64,000 nucleotides of DNA, from the NCBI GenBank assembly GCA_016169945.1, contig JADLSH010000379.1, positions 2,942,001-3,006,000 on the forward strand. The letters are read 5' to 3'. Source of the stretch: Trachythela sp. YZ-2020. Taxonomy: Eukaryota; Cnidaria; Anthozoa; Malacalcyonacea; Clavulariidae. Below, piece by piece: positions 35,701 through 46,589 of this stretch. The first letter of the stretch is position 1. Each line of letters opens with the position of its first letter. Both the position numbers and the translations under genes were made by a program. The notes below the pieces were generated by a model, which saw nothing but the letters and a program-made list of their open reading frames with translations, did no database searches and was not told where the DNA came from.

Positions 35701-38700
35701 GAATGCTCGTGGCGAAGAGAAACCGAAATGTACCAAACTGTCAGGTTAAAACATGAACATATCTTAGGTTAGTTCATTCAACTTGTTTGTCTTCTAACTT
35801 GGGTGAATTATGTTAGATGATGAGCAGGGGTCGATAACTTTTTTGTGTGCCTGGGACTGCAAAAACTATTTGAAAATGTGCCTGCAAAATGTCGAAATAT
35901 AAAAATGCGAAATCATAACGTGATGAGCCATGAATTACTATATTCGACTGACTCGGCTCAGCCCTTTATTGTTTTAAGTACTTTCTCTACCGTCATTAAC
36001 TATACTGTTAATAAGGGCTAAAGTTATTTGTCCATAATTGGCAGTTTTGATAGTTCTTTTAACTTCCCATCAATGACTTATAACAAGCCTTACAAAATGT
36101 GCCTGCAAGTTGTTTTGTTTCTGAAATGCGCCTGCGACTACTGGTCCCAGTGGTCCCGACTTATTGACCCCTGATGATAATGCTACTCCAAATGGCCTCC
36201 ACACTGGGCAAGCTGAAAAATTACTTGACTTCATGCTACAAGGCCAGGAGTACAAGCATTTAAGTTATTTCTGTATATTCTTTACTCATATTTTTACTGT
36301 ACAACAGTTTTTCGCTCTCCCAATTAGTGTTTCAGTAAGTGTTACAGGGCAGACAAATTAACCCATTAGCTTGCAATGCGCCCAGATGCGCTCTACTTTA
36401 GTATTTTATCCTGTCTAACGCCAGACAATTTTACTCGTCAGTGGTAGGGTACTGCCAGTTAATGGGTTAACAAAACTATCTGCCAGTGTCTCTTGTTAAC
36501 CCATTAGCTTGCAATGCGCTCAGATGCACTCTACTTTAGTATTTACTCTGTCAAATGCCAGACAATTTTACTCGTCAGTGGTAGGGTGCTGCCAGTTAAT
36601 GGATTAACAAAACTATCTGCCAGTGTCTCTTGTTAACCCATTAGCTTGCAATGCGCTCAGATGCGCCCTACATTAGTATTTTACTCTGTCTAATGCCAGA
36701 CGATTTTACTCGTCATTGGTAGGGTACTGCCAGTTAATGGGTTAAACTACATCTCTCATTTATATTTATTTCCCTCCAAGTACAAGGCTACTACAGTACA
36801 TATATTGAAAATAATTGATATATTTCCTCACGCTGATAACTACCGGTAGATCACCATCTGCTGCACGATAGTGCTTAATGACATCAACTTATAGGTGGGT
36901 TTCACTATTAAAGCACCATCATACAGCAGATGGTGGTCAACTGAGTGAAAACAAACAAACATCAAAGTGAAAACAACATAAATTTTATATATTTATTGAG
37001 AGATGTAGTTTAATTTGCTTGCTCCTGTCAACAGTTCTGAAGTCGACCATCGCTACATTATTTTGCTTACTGAAACACATAGATCTACAGTATATAATAT
37101 ACATGCATAACCATTTACGATGATAAATTTGCTTCAAACACACCGGTTCATAATTTTCTCTGTACTTCATACACATTGCTCTGTTTTTCAGGATTTATCT
37201 CTGCGGACATTGCGGACAATGAAGACAATGGCACACAACTCTGGCTCGTCACAGATTACCACAGGAATGGCTCATTGTGTGACTATCTCACCAACATCCA
37301 TGAATTAAATATCAACTCTATGTTAGATATGGCCGTATCTATTGCCTCGGGACTGACACATCTACACATGGAAGTCCGCGGGACGCGAGGAAAACCAGCC
37401 ATCGCCCACAGAGACTTGAAGAGCCGTAATATCTTGGTCAAAAATGATGGTAAATTTTTGCTATTAGAAAACTTATTATGCTGTACTGGGGTTCCACAAT
37501 AGGGTTGTTAAATCCAGACTCCTTTAATTCAGTTTAACATTAATGTGCCCGGCACACTGTAAACGCTATGGGCCTTTAGTTTGCATAACACTCAGCATGA
37601 CAATATTGGAAATCAGTCGAGATCCAGTGATCAGAACGTTCCATTATCTTTTCATTGTTTTGAAAATCCCACTGTTCTACATGCCAGCCAGTCACTCATT
37701 GTAAAGGGCCAAGAAAGATTTGAGGAATGAAATGCCAAGCAACAGGATTCAGAATAGGTTATTGTTGGCAACATTCACTCACTAAATTTGCACCCTGCAT
37801 TCACCACGGATTAAATCGTTATTTTTCAGGTACATGTTGCATTGCTGATCTGGGCCTCGCAGTGTATTACGACGCTTGCAACCATTCATTCGACCTGCCA
37901 TCAGGAAACCGTGTTGGCACGAAACGTTATATGGCTCCGGAACTGTTGGATGATATTGAACCCAAGACTTTCCATGAATTCAAAAAGATTGATATTTATG
38001 CCATGGGCTTGGTACTTTGGGAGATTGCAAGGCGATGCGCGTTCTCAGGTATGTAAACAATTGAGCAACTTTCCATGTATTAAATGTTTCAAGATGATCG
38101 TACAATAACGTTGGTGAATTTCCATCACGAAATTTTATGTTAGTATTAGATTAGTTTCAAAGTTAGGATAAAGTAGCATTTGGGTTAAGATTGGGATCGC
38201 ACGGATTAGGGATTTGTGTTAGGGTAAGGGTTAGGAATTGGGTTAGGATACAGTAAGGATTACAAGGATTATTACGAATAGTTGAAGGGTATAAGAAATT
38301 GCTGTTAGTGTTGAAGTTGTGGTTCTTTATAATGAAATTGATTCAAATGATCTCATCCATAATCTTCATAATTCCATCACTCCATCTTATGGGTCTTAAG
38401 GGTCTGGTCTTCTTGTGTATCGTCTTCATGTAACTCGATCTCTTCATTCTCCATAAGTTCAATCTCTTCCATAATCTTAATTCCATCACTCCATCTTACC
38501 CTTTGTCTTCCTCTGGAACTTTTCCCATTATTTAAGGGTCGGACCTTCTTGTGTATCGTCTTCATGTAACTCAATCACTTGCATCATCCTCCGTAAGTCC
38601 AATCTCTTCCATAATCTTCTCAATTCCATCACTCCATCTTATGTCTTTCTGTGTGTCCTTTTACTGAAGTGTCGAAACGTATCTGAAACTCAAACTTTTA

Positions 38701-40385
38701 TATATCCGTACATTTCCACAGGTAACTCGAGCGAAGAGTATCAACTGCCATACTTCGAGAAAGTTCAGTCAGACCCCAGCATTGAAGAGATGAAAGAGAC
38801 TGTTTGTATTGAGAAATTCCGACCTTCTATTCCAAAGACATGGAATCAAAATCCGGTAAGATATGTTGCTCAGCGTTGACGTGCGGGCAGATGCCTTGCA
38901 TTTTGCAGGCTGATGGCGGGTTAGGGCGAGTGACATCAGCCTGCAAAATGCAAGGCATCTGCCCGCACGTCAACGCTGAGCTATATATATAAACTTATAT
39001 TATATAAACTTTTATACATGTATTTGTGTATGGCTGTTTTAAAAGCTGGGCTCTTATATTTATTAGAATATAATATATATTGCTCTCCAGCAAGACCAAG
39101 GGTGGGCTCCCTGTGTCACAGACGGCTATTACGGATCTCACCGAACTGTGGCATTGCATCAAAAATTCGTATCGCTACCACTCCCACAAACGTCTACGAC
39201 CGCACCAACATATTTTTGCATGTTTACAATTCTAATAATTAACAGCCAATCAACTTTTTATAGCAATTGTTACTAAGCACCGGATTGGCTGTTTAAAAAT
39301 AGAATTGTAAAATGCAAAAATATGCAATGTAGGTGTGGTCGTAGACGTTTGTGGGAGTGGTAGCGATACGAATTTTTGATGCAATGCCACAGTTCGGTGA
39401 GATCCGTAATATATATTTTTTTTTGGGGGGGTAGCCGCCTACTTCAAATGATTCTGACAACCCTAGAGTACCCAACGAAAAACCCTCGAAACATAGGATA
39501 GAACCAACCACAACTCGCCTTACATGCATGAGTTCTCAAGCACATCAAGTCTGTGCCGGGTATAGTCATCCATCCGAAGTAATACCCTACCCTGGACCAA
39601 TAGTAGCAGACTCAACTCAGCGGTAGGGGGCAGCGCGAATAATCGCATATTCCAGTAGTGTAATTTAACTTTTTTGACCACTTGCGATCAGGGCAAGTAC
39701 GACATGAAAAATGGTCCCTGAATAAAATTCACTTGCCATTAGATCAAGCTTTGGTTCACATCATCACAAAATTGAAGCAAATGATTGCAGTAAGCATGAT
39801 ATGTTGATGGATAACTACAATTTGCATTATATAACACCAATCTGCACCAATCACCATTCTCTTATTTTCCTTAAGTAGTTAAGAACTGAAGTTGAATTTA
39901 AGTCGAGGCACAATGTTCGTCGTACAATGGTCGGACAAAATGTCGGTCGAGGCATGTTCATATATTCACATTTTTCAAATTATCCAGAAGAATGAATAGT
40001 TAACGTTACTGGTCTATATTTTACTCATTTAATACTGTACTTGGGGATAATAACTTAGAGATGGTCAACTTGTTCTGGCAAAGCTGAAACAGAAAGCATG
40101 CATGCAACTTGCCAGATCGGGCAACCAAGAAGAAACTTCTACTTGCCTGTAATGATTTTCACTTGCCCCGGGCAAGCGTTAAGTTACACCACTGTATTCC
40201 TATATGTTATTACTACAAAAAGAGATTAACTAACGCATTTCATCTCTCTACCGTTACAGATCATGAAAGGTATGGCCAGTATTGTGCAAGAATGCTGGTA
40301 CGAATGCAGCGATGCCCGTCTCCCCGTGTTGCGAGTCAAGAAATCTCTGATCAATCTGAAATGTAACGATCCAGTCGATGTGTAA
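29423..40385 (+). CDS. TGFBR1-like: Activin/TGF-beta type I receptor kinase, copy A (diverged), 494 aa
   Basis: Membrane Ser/Thr kinase that relays activin/TGF-beta signals to SMADs. Exons 29423-29486, 32568-32843, 34642-34830, 35549-35767, 37192-37449, 37830-38048, 38722-38855, 40260-40385; 1485 bp, all phases match. Order: signal peptide, activin-receptor ectodomain (LTCYDT to CCKEDMCN), transmembrane helix ([20 protein letters not shown]), short GS box [10 protein letters not shown], kinase. Catalytic parts are intact: [14 protein letters not shown] lysine, [17 protein letters not shown]. Against copy B it lacks RDR after the membrane helix and 12 residues ([12 protein letters not shown]) before the GS box. 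Its L45 loop reads [13 protein letters not shown], where B has [12 protein letters not shown]. No frameshift, so probably functional but altered. Confidence 0.95.
29496..29720 (+). mobile_element. 5'-truncated LINE 3' end with (TATC)n tail in receptor A intron 1
   Basis: About 165 bp of 3'-UTR-like sequence ('gaacgagggccactagg', 'aataaagtttctatc') running into a TATC microsatellite, a common CR1/RTE-type LINE tail. It is absent from unit 2, where 'gtgcgtatttgctttt' is continuous. The flanking TATT is doubled, as expected for target-primed insertion. Confidence 0.8.
30093..31005. mobile_element. 913-bp foldback element carrying the same ORF in both inverted arms
   Basis: Long inverted arms (about 30093-30345 and 30755-31005) begin CAGCCAAACCGGATG and end with the inverse. 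TA is present on both sides (30091-30092, 31006-31007), and the empty TA site exists in unit 2 near 50272, so insertion followed duplication. Each arm is open for about 80-110 residues and encodes the same protein segment ([19 protein letters not shown], then [20 protein letters not shown], then [10 protein letters not shown]). The left arm lacks about 25 bp present in the right arm. TA duplication and CAG ends fit Tc1/mariner-type mobilisation. The ORF family is unknown to me; a captured host exon or a transposon protein is possible. Confidence 0.85.
32870..34640 (+). repeat. Expanded 17-bp minisatellite in receptor A intron 2
   Basis: About 100 copies of 'acctctctaatacggac' with single-base variants; the first part uses a related 'agctctctaatatggac' form. 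It runs right up to the 3' splice site of exon 3 at 34642. Unit 2 has only about 0.4 kb of the same array (52125-52530). Confidence 0.95.
34836..35010 (+). repeat. SINE directly after receptor A exon 3
   Basis: tRNA-like start ('actggttagtgcatgtgcct', B-box-like 'gtttgattccagca') followed by the body 'aataccacaggttttctcca'. Shared with unit 2 (52778-52950), so it predates the duplication. It begins within about 20 bp of the splice donor. Confidence 0.65.
35020..35515 (-). pseudogene. LINE 3' fragment with the end of a reverse transcriptase, receptor A intron 3
   Basis: The minus strand encodes the usual LINE protein end: [19 protein letters not shown], then a Lys-rich tail and a stop near 35326, followed by a 3' region that starts with a T-rich run at 35020. 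Unit 2 retains only the first 180 bp of this fragment (52975-53155), then differs. Confidence 0.7.
36360..36750 (+). repeat. Three tandem copies of a 125-140 bp unit in receptor A intron 4
   Basis: The unit runs from 'aacccattagcttgcaatgc' to 'ctgccagttaatgggtta', present three times with a few differences. Unit 2 has the same array at 54414-54797. A partial relative sits at about 32260-32310. Confidence 0.85.
36845..36945. mobile_element. Small hairpin MITE in receptor A intron 4
   Basis: 'gatcaccatctgctgcacga' is mirrored by 'catacagcagatggtggtc' about 60 bp on. The same family occurs near 5450 and 22390, and in unit 2 near 54895-54990. Confidence 0.6.
38395..38650 (-). pseudogene. LINE-like protein tail fragments in receptor A intron 6
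   Basis: The minus strand reads [19 protein letters not shown] between acidic repeats of [11 protein letters not shown] type, resembling the 'GRGRQRxRW' end of LINE ORF2 proteins. A fuller open form lies in unit 2 at 56442-56693. Left of it (38160-38285) are degenerate 'gggttagg' words. Confidence 0.45.
38868..38992. mobile_element. Hairpin MITE just after receptor A exon 7
   Basis: Arms of about 50 bp ('gctcagcgttgacgtgcggg', 'gatgccttgcattttgcagg') are near-perfect inverse copies. It starts about 13 bp from the exon 7 donor at 38855. Unit 2 lacks it and instead carries about 690 bp of other sequence, including a SINE. Confidence 0.85.
39105..39415. mobile_element. Foldback element of about 300 bp in receptor A intron 7
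   Basis: The left arm 'gacggctattacggatctca ... aaaatatgttggtgc' type sequence is mirrored at 39320-39410 ('ggtgagatccgtaata' end). Unit 2 keeps only the left arm (58300-58400), so the right arm and loop were deleted there. Confidence 0.8.
39425..39655 (-). repeat. tRNA-derived SINE in receptor A intron 7
   Basis: Related to 15120-15372: body motif 'gtacccaacgaaaaaccctc' and a head-side 'actcagcggtagggggcagc'. Diverged, and absent from the corresponding interval of unit 2. Confidence 0.6.
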
Positions 40386-40576
40386 AATGCATGAGAACGT
40401 GAAGGAAAACATTGGTTGTGGAAGAGAGAGGTGAAGTATAGACAAGATAGACAGGTTTATCAAAGTGAACTTTATGGAAAGTTTAACATGGATTATGTGG
40501 CGGAAAAACAAAGGAAACCTTTGCTTGGTCGGTGTCTTTATACAGAAGTTGGAGCCAAACGTTGCAAGCATTATTC

Positions 40577-40727
40577 AAGGCTCTTTTCCACTCGTCGCAA
40601 AAACCAACTCGCAAGCTCGCTGCGAGTACTTTCATCCAATCACAATGCTCGACAGTTTATTTTAATTACATGCAAGAACTCGCAGCGAGTTTGCGAGTTG
40701 GTTTTGCGACGAGTGAAAAAGAGCCTT
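40577..40727. mobile_element. Hairpin MITE in the 3' flank/UTR of receptor A
   Basis: Ends AAGGCTCTTTTCCACTCGTC and the inverse, inner inverted 'aaccaactcgcaagctcgct'. It lies about 190 bp after the stop codon and is likely transcribed as a stable stem. The identical element sits at the same place in unit 2 (59304-59454), so it predates the duplication. Confidence 0.85.
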
Positions 40728-41100
40728 AACTTAGTCAAATTGACTACACAATGTTACAGAAAGACAGTTTTTACCATTTTCTTTTAGCTTAGTCTTTTGG
40801 AGTAATATTTGCTCTCTTATTATATATATAGTACTTTTTAATTATTCGGGTTTGCGAGGACTCGTCTTTTTTACTACGATAGGGAGCTGTTCAAATGTAT
40901 AGAGTATAAGCCAGTTCGGAGTTTCGACCGCGCATCCAAATGACGCGTTCTGCGTCGGGATAAAATTGCAGTTGAATCATAACATGTAGCTGAGACTGGA
41001 AGAATTATAATATGCATATCGAAGTATTCAACTGTTCAATCATTATTTGAATATGCAAAAGTTGCTCCAAGAAGTTCAAGAACAATTGGTAGTCCCCCTA

Positions 41101-42462
41101 TACAGGGTGTCCCAAAAAAAAGTGACACTATAGAAATTATCCTATTGTTATAATTTGAATGCCTGAGCACTACAGGGTGTATCAAAAAAAACGCAACCTC
41201 GGAATTTCCCAAGAAATCCACTTTGTTCTTAAGAACAAAAGATTTTAGGCCCCTGGGAATTTAAAATAGCTTCTAATCGTATTCCAGGAGCATAACTGTC
41301 GAATTACTAATAGGTCTTTAAATTGTGCATAAACTTCTGCTTCTGGAATTTAAAATAACTCCTATTACCATAAAAATCAAATTACATGTAAATCCATACA
41401 TCAGTTCGATAACAATAATGGTTCAATTGACTACAGAGCAACGAGTATTTGTTGTAATTTACCTAATACCGAATGTAACCGCAGTGCAATAATCGAGGAA
41501 TTCAACGCTTTACGGCAGCAGCCTGAAATGATTCGAAATGTGATGCGCGGAATTCAGAGGCGAACCATTCTTTGTGCCCATAGTTTAAACATTAATTTAA
41601 TCAATTGTTGTTACGTGTAAAATAAAAAGCAAACCGTTTATTAGTGTAATCGTTTTGCTTGACACGGGCGTTAAAATATTTGGAGGAAGCGAAAACGTTT
41701 TAAAATGCTTAAATGTAAATACAATTTCATTAAATTCCCAGGCGTGTAATCACGCGCGTTTAAGAGCGGTTTAAGAACAATGAGATAATTTCTATAGTGT
41801 CACTTTTTTTTGGGAAACCCTGTAGAAATCACTCTTTTGTTGTTAAACGTGCGTTGTTATACCTCTGGGAATTTAAAATAGTTTCTAAAACGAACAGCAA
41901 CACAAAAATGTCAAATTACAAATTCGTCTTACCGTCAGTTCGAGTAAGAATGGTTTAACTGACTACAGAGCAACGAGTATTTGTCGTAAAACCATTTGTT
42001 TGAGAAATCGTTTTGCTTGCTTCAATCATCGCGTTAAATTATTTGGACGAAGGGAAGTTGTAAATACTTCCGCCGTTCATGTACAATTCAATTAAATTCC
42101 CAAAGGTATAATAACGCACAAGAATGATTTCTAAAGGGGGACTTTTTTGGGGACACCCTGTACAGGGTGTATATAAAAAAAGTAGATCCTTTCAAGTTCA
42201 AATTAGCCATAACCTATTGTAGTAATTTGACAGCCCTAATTGCTTCGAATTAATGGTGCGCATAAACACAAGGTCGTATACACGTGGGAAATTTAGGATA
42301 CCTGTACATGAACGTCACGTTATTATTAATTTCCCATGTGTATACGACCTTGTGTTTGTGCGCATCCATTAATTAGAAGCAATTAGAGCTGTCAAATTAA
42401 TACAATAGGTTATCGCTAATTTGAATTTGAAAGGGTCTACTTTTTTTTTTATACACCCTGTA
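41101..42462. mobile_element. Nested mariner-like elements downstream of receptor A
   Basis: At least two elements are stacked. One spans about 41101-41824 (ends 'tacagggtgtcccaaaaaaa' / 'tttttttgggaaaccctgta'). Another is a palindrome at 42161-42462 ('tacagggtgtatataaaaaa' / its inverse). Between them are further ends and two decayed copies of a start-like segment, LTTEQRVFVV (near 41430 and 41960), resembling DUF4817/HTH transposase N-termini. The whole cluster sits at a TA in unit 1 and is missing from unit 2. Confidence 0.75.
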
Positions 42463-42609
42463 TGTGAAACACAAATGAATGATTGAACAGTTGAATACTT
42501 TGATATGCATATTTTAATTATTTCAGTCTCAGCTACATGTTATGATTTAACTGCAATTTTATCATTGCATTTGGATGCGCGCAGTCGAAACTCCGTACTG
42601 GCTTATTAT

Positions 42610-43256
42610 CATAGATATAGGAGACATAGATTGCTGACTCGAGGTCACGGCACGCGCCAACATGAAGAATTCAAAATGGCGGCTGAACCGGTCAAAACAT
42701 CAAGTGACCTAGTCAACGTACGTCGCTTTCAGCAACGTTCACGAAAAGATACTTCTTTTAATATGTTTATTGCCCTTGTGGACGTATAAACACATCAATT
42801 TGACAGGGAAAATAATACAAATTACCTTCGATTCATGCTGATTTAAGTTCGGCGAAATCACATATAATTTTTAGGCCGCCAGCTCGTAATACACAAGTTT
42901 GTCGCCCTTAGAAATAATCCAGGAATAACTCTTTCAACTTTCTATTAGACATCATTGCTCCAAAGGGCAAAAATATTGCAAAACGTCAACCGTGAGCTCA
43001 CTGAAACCAGCCAAATGTTTGTTATTCCAAAGAAAAACCGTCCACAACACGTCTATATTGAATACACTCCACGGTAATGTGAAATTACCGCTGTTATTAT
43101 CTAGCAAATGCTCCCATTAAGCTTCGTTCATCGAGTCACTTGAGGCGACATCATACAAAATGGCTGCTCAACCGGTCAAATTTTGTTTGAATTTTGGCGC
43201 ATTTGTCAATATAGTGACGTATTACGAGTCAGCAATCTATGTCTCCTATATCTATG
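42610..43256. mobile_element. 647-bp non-autonomous hAT-like element
   Basis: Inverted ends CATAGATATAGGAGACATAG / inverse, about 32 bp, with a perfect 8-bp target duplication CTTATTAT (42602-42609 and 43257-43264). Unit 2 has a single CTTATTAT at the matching place near 60530. No transposase frame remains. Confidence 0.93.
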
Positions 43257-43669
43257 CTTATTATACACAGAAAAACCGTTTTCCCTGACAAGAAATATCT
43301 TATGTTAGACGATTCTACTTCGACTCTCCAAGTGGCTCCGCACCAGGCCACACACTTATGTTATACGGTAAGTGTTTAATTGAAGGAACAATGCAAAGTC
43401 ACCCGTACCCAAAATCATATAAACAGCCTCTCTGACTGTGTTTAAGTGGTATTGCTAAAGCACACTGTATTATAGATGGTTTTATAAATAATTTTGCACT
43501 AGATATAGTGAACATTTAGTTGTAGATTTAGTGACATTTATTATTAATATTATGTAGAGAGCCTACTGTAGTTGTGTGTATTTTTGTCACTATTATTAAC
43601 CACAGAATGTAAGAAATATATTATAGTACATTGTGCCATTGTGTTGTGTCGATTTGTATGCTCGTTCGT

Positions 43670-44735
43670 TGCTTCGATGGGAGATAACATGTTTAAAATA
43701 GCATTTACAATCATATGATTGATGGTCAGAACAACAGAACATAAGTTCCTAATTAAGCCCCACCAAAGAATTACAATATTAGATATACCTAGCTATTACA
43801 AAAAAACATTAATATTAATTATTTACAACTATATAGGAATTACATTTATGAACAACAGTTTGACTGTAAAGAACGACACTTACTACACAAAATTTTCCAA
43901 GTTCTAGTACGGTCTACATCGAAAGTACTGTTCAGTCTATTCGTATAATATAGATATAGTTTAGATTTAAGTATAGTGACTGAAGAGGATGATTTGATAT
44001 CTGAAGGCAAGTTATTCCATAAAAATACAATTCTATTAAAGTACGAGTTTCTGAAGAGAGACGTTTTACACAGATTTGGACGAAGAAGATCACCAGAACT
44101 GGAACGAGTGGAATGATGGAGAGGCTGGGTAATAAACTGATTAATGTCAAGTTCGAACATCCCAGATTTGGATTTGTAGAAGAAGATGATATCTTTAATT
44201 TCATGCCAGTAAGAAAGAGGGATTAGGTTAAGTTATTTTATATTATATTACCAACAAGTATCTTGCGTTATAGCTCTCACGAACTGCGAACATGCACAAT
44301 AGATCATTAATCTTGGCAATATTCTATGACAACATTAACGAACTTGAAGACACAGACGACATAACCACTAACTTAAAACAACTTAATTAGCACAAAATTA
44401 TTTATTCTTCAAATACTGTCACACCTAACAAACTACTTTTCATAGAGTCCTTAGCTACATATCAAATTCAAAAATCCATTCCTAAACACAGGTCTTAAAG
44501 CAAGCGAAGATCTAATCCTTTTTCCACAACACTTCATCTCACATTATGCTCTGTTACCATGCATGCATTCTTTCTGGTCATTAGTGCCAATGCTTTTTAA
44601 TTTCTCTTTGTTGCTTGATGATGTAATGTTCCTGGATCGCTTGTAAATACTAGCTCATTGGTTTGACAATGATTTTGGAATAAAATCGAAATATCACAGT
44701 ATATCGTGTATACTTGTTGATAACTCAAATGTTGA
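43670..44735 (-). pseudogene. 5'-truncated LINE with the C-terminal end of reverse transcriptase, unit 1 only
   Basis: The minus strand is open from about 44225 to 43846 and reads YWHEIKDIIFFYKS, FRNSYFNRIVFLWNNLPSDI, then a Lys-rich tail, the usual end of a CR1/L2-like ORF2. The upstream RT core is missing. The matching interval in unit 2 (near 61605) lacks the insertion. Confidence 0.75.
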
Positions 44736-45309
44736 GCGAAGAAGATGCTTTTGTTCGGAGTATGTTTTGTGGTATTGTGGTCATAAAACCGCAGATATGT
44801 GCTATCAAATCCCATCCGTGTTGTTAAAACTTAAACTTTTCAAATGCGCAACTTCCTCACTAACGGTCACGCGCGCTCTTTCGCAGGCGTTCGACCAGGA
44901 CGAGACTGGTCTAGTTAAAGTCCCCAAACTCAAGTTTAAACTCTGCACGAGTATCATTATTTTAAGATCACAAACACTTACTTTCCAATAACTTCGTAGC
45001 TTGGTCATTTTATCAGTTGAATGCAGATGAATGACGATCGATAACCTTCAACCTCCAATTTTCTGAATTTCCGTTTAATCTTTTATCGCAGACATGGATA
45101 GAATCCTGATCCACGCGCGACTATGCATAACTATGTTGCATCATCCATAATATGAGCATCCTCAACCCTAATTAAGAATACAACATTGGTTAACCATTCA
45201 CACAATGGCGCATCAAGGCTCATCACTTAATGTCAAGAATATACTATGCACTAATTGAACGGCGCGTTCTTGGTATAGGTACCACGTATATACTACCCCA
45301 CACGAAAAA

Positions 45310-45590
45310 ACGCACAGGTTGTAACAAACCTGCAGGAGATTTGTACCAATGCTGTTTCAAAAACTTGTAATCAGGATGTGTTCGCACTGCTTGTTCCCAA
45401 GGTGTGGACAAGTTGTCAACAGCTTGTTGACAACTTGCTACAAGGTTGTTGACTCAACAGACTCGTTACAAGTTGTTCCAACAACTTGTTATCGTCTTGC
45501 AATTCAACAAGTTGTAAGTGACAACCTTGTAGCAACTTGATAAAATAACAACATTGTTACAACTTGTTGACAAGCTTGCTACAATTTCCC
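45310..45590. repeat. ACAAGTTGT palindrome cluster, unit 1
   Basis: A dense run of 'aacaagttgt', 'caacttgttgacaa' and similar words. The unit 2 equivalent is 62200-62490 with small length changes. Confidence 0.6.
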
Positions 45591-45643
45591 AGGGCTACTA
45601 CTATATATCAGCGCCCTGGGTTAAACTGTGCCACTTGAATTAC

Positions 45644-45740
45644 CTGATCAGATTTATTTTCTAAGTGCATCTTTTTGAATTTCAAATAACCAACTGGTGC
45701 AAAAGCATCATCAGAATGAATGACTACCTCTTGTGAATCA
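45644..45740 (-). pseudogene. DPH6: Stranded duplicate of a DPH6 3' exon
   Basis: A 97-bp exon with intact splice sites (acceptor CAG at 45741-45743, donor GTAATT below 45644) encoding [20 protein letters not shown] and then [12 protein letters not shown], the C-terminal region of diphthine-ammonia ligase. Its own 5' exons are not upstream: the duplication junction at about 46600 cuts it from them and places FAH exons 1-4 there instead. It is an orphan piece of DPH6; the intact locus is at the right edge. Confidence 0.85.
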
Positions 45741-46589
45741 CTGCAAAACGGAAATGAAAGTATCCGTATTAGAGAGGTGTCTGCAGGGTCTTGGCTATAG
45801 GATTTTAGATTTTGGGAGTGCTTCTTCATTTCCAGGGAGTGTCCCTGTCAATTTCCCGGAACAGCGCAAAACACCGTTTCAGTTCTACTCGCCAACGGCC
45901 TTTCTCAATTTGGACTTTTATGCATTGTTCTATATGCGTTACAACCAAATAATAGGCACCATACGCTCATATTCTACACTATGACATTACAATTTTACAT
46001 TTACTGCAGGGACTCTTGTTACATTTAAAGCTATTTTAACACCAATATGGTATTATGGTTCTCATTACTTATATATCTAAAGAAAAAACATCACATCATT
46101 TAAGTAGCAACATTCTATTTTATAAACCTACACACAGCTTTATACAAATGATCGAGCCGCGTTCGTACTATTTTGCAGTGTTGGTGAACACGGCCATCTA
46201 GCTAGGGCCTCGGCTAGGGCCCTGCTCAAACGAGAATGAGAGTTGGCGAGTGAGATTCTCAATTCTCATGCCCGGTGAAACGAGAACAAGAGAGTCAACT
46301 GCATGGATTAATCCAAGCGCGTACCAGTCAAATGAGCAAAAACTCTCATCAAAATTTGAACCGGCTGAACAGTCGATGAGTGTTGGCGGTCAAACGCGAG
46401 CGAGAGTTGCAACTCTCATTGACTCTCGTCAAAATTTGAACCAGCTCAAAGTTGATGAGACTGTATGAGATCTGATGAGAGTTGGTGGTGAAACGCGAGC
46501 GAGAGTTGAGAACTCTCATTGACTCTCATCCTCGTTTGACAAAGGGCTTAAGATCATGGATTAAGAAAATATAGTACTGTCCGTAATAG

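Noticed and set aside
38160..38285. Internal telomere repeat
   Set aside because: 'gggttagg' words are few, degenerate and mixed with other sequence, and the same stretch is duplicated in unit 2 within an intron. It is not a telomere or a clear remnant.
29423..40385. Receptor A as a pseudogene
   Set aside because: All eight exons are open, phases and splice sites are intact, and the catalytic residues are kept; the two deletions are in frame. Altered function is more likely than loss, pending expression data.
40416..40787. Plus-strand 123-residue ORF after receptor A (and its copy at 59143-59439)
   Set aside because: It begins after the receptor stop codon and runs through the hairpin MITE. 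It is also open in unit 2, but its second half is only the inverted repeat, so it is most likely 3' untranslated sequence.
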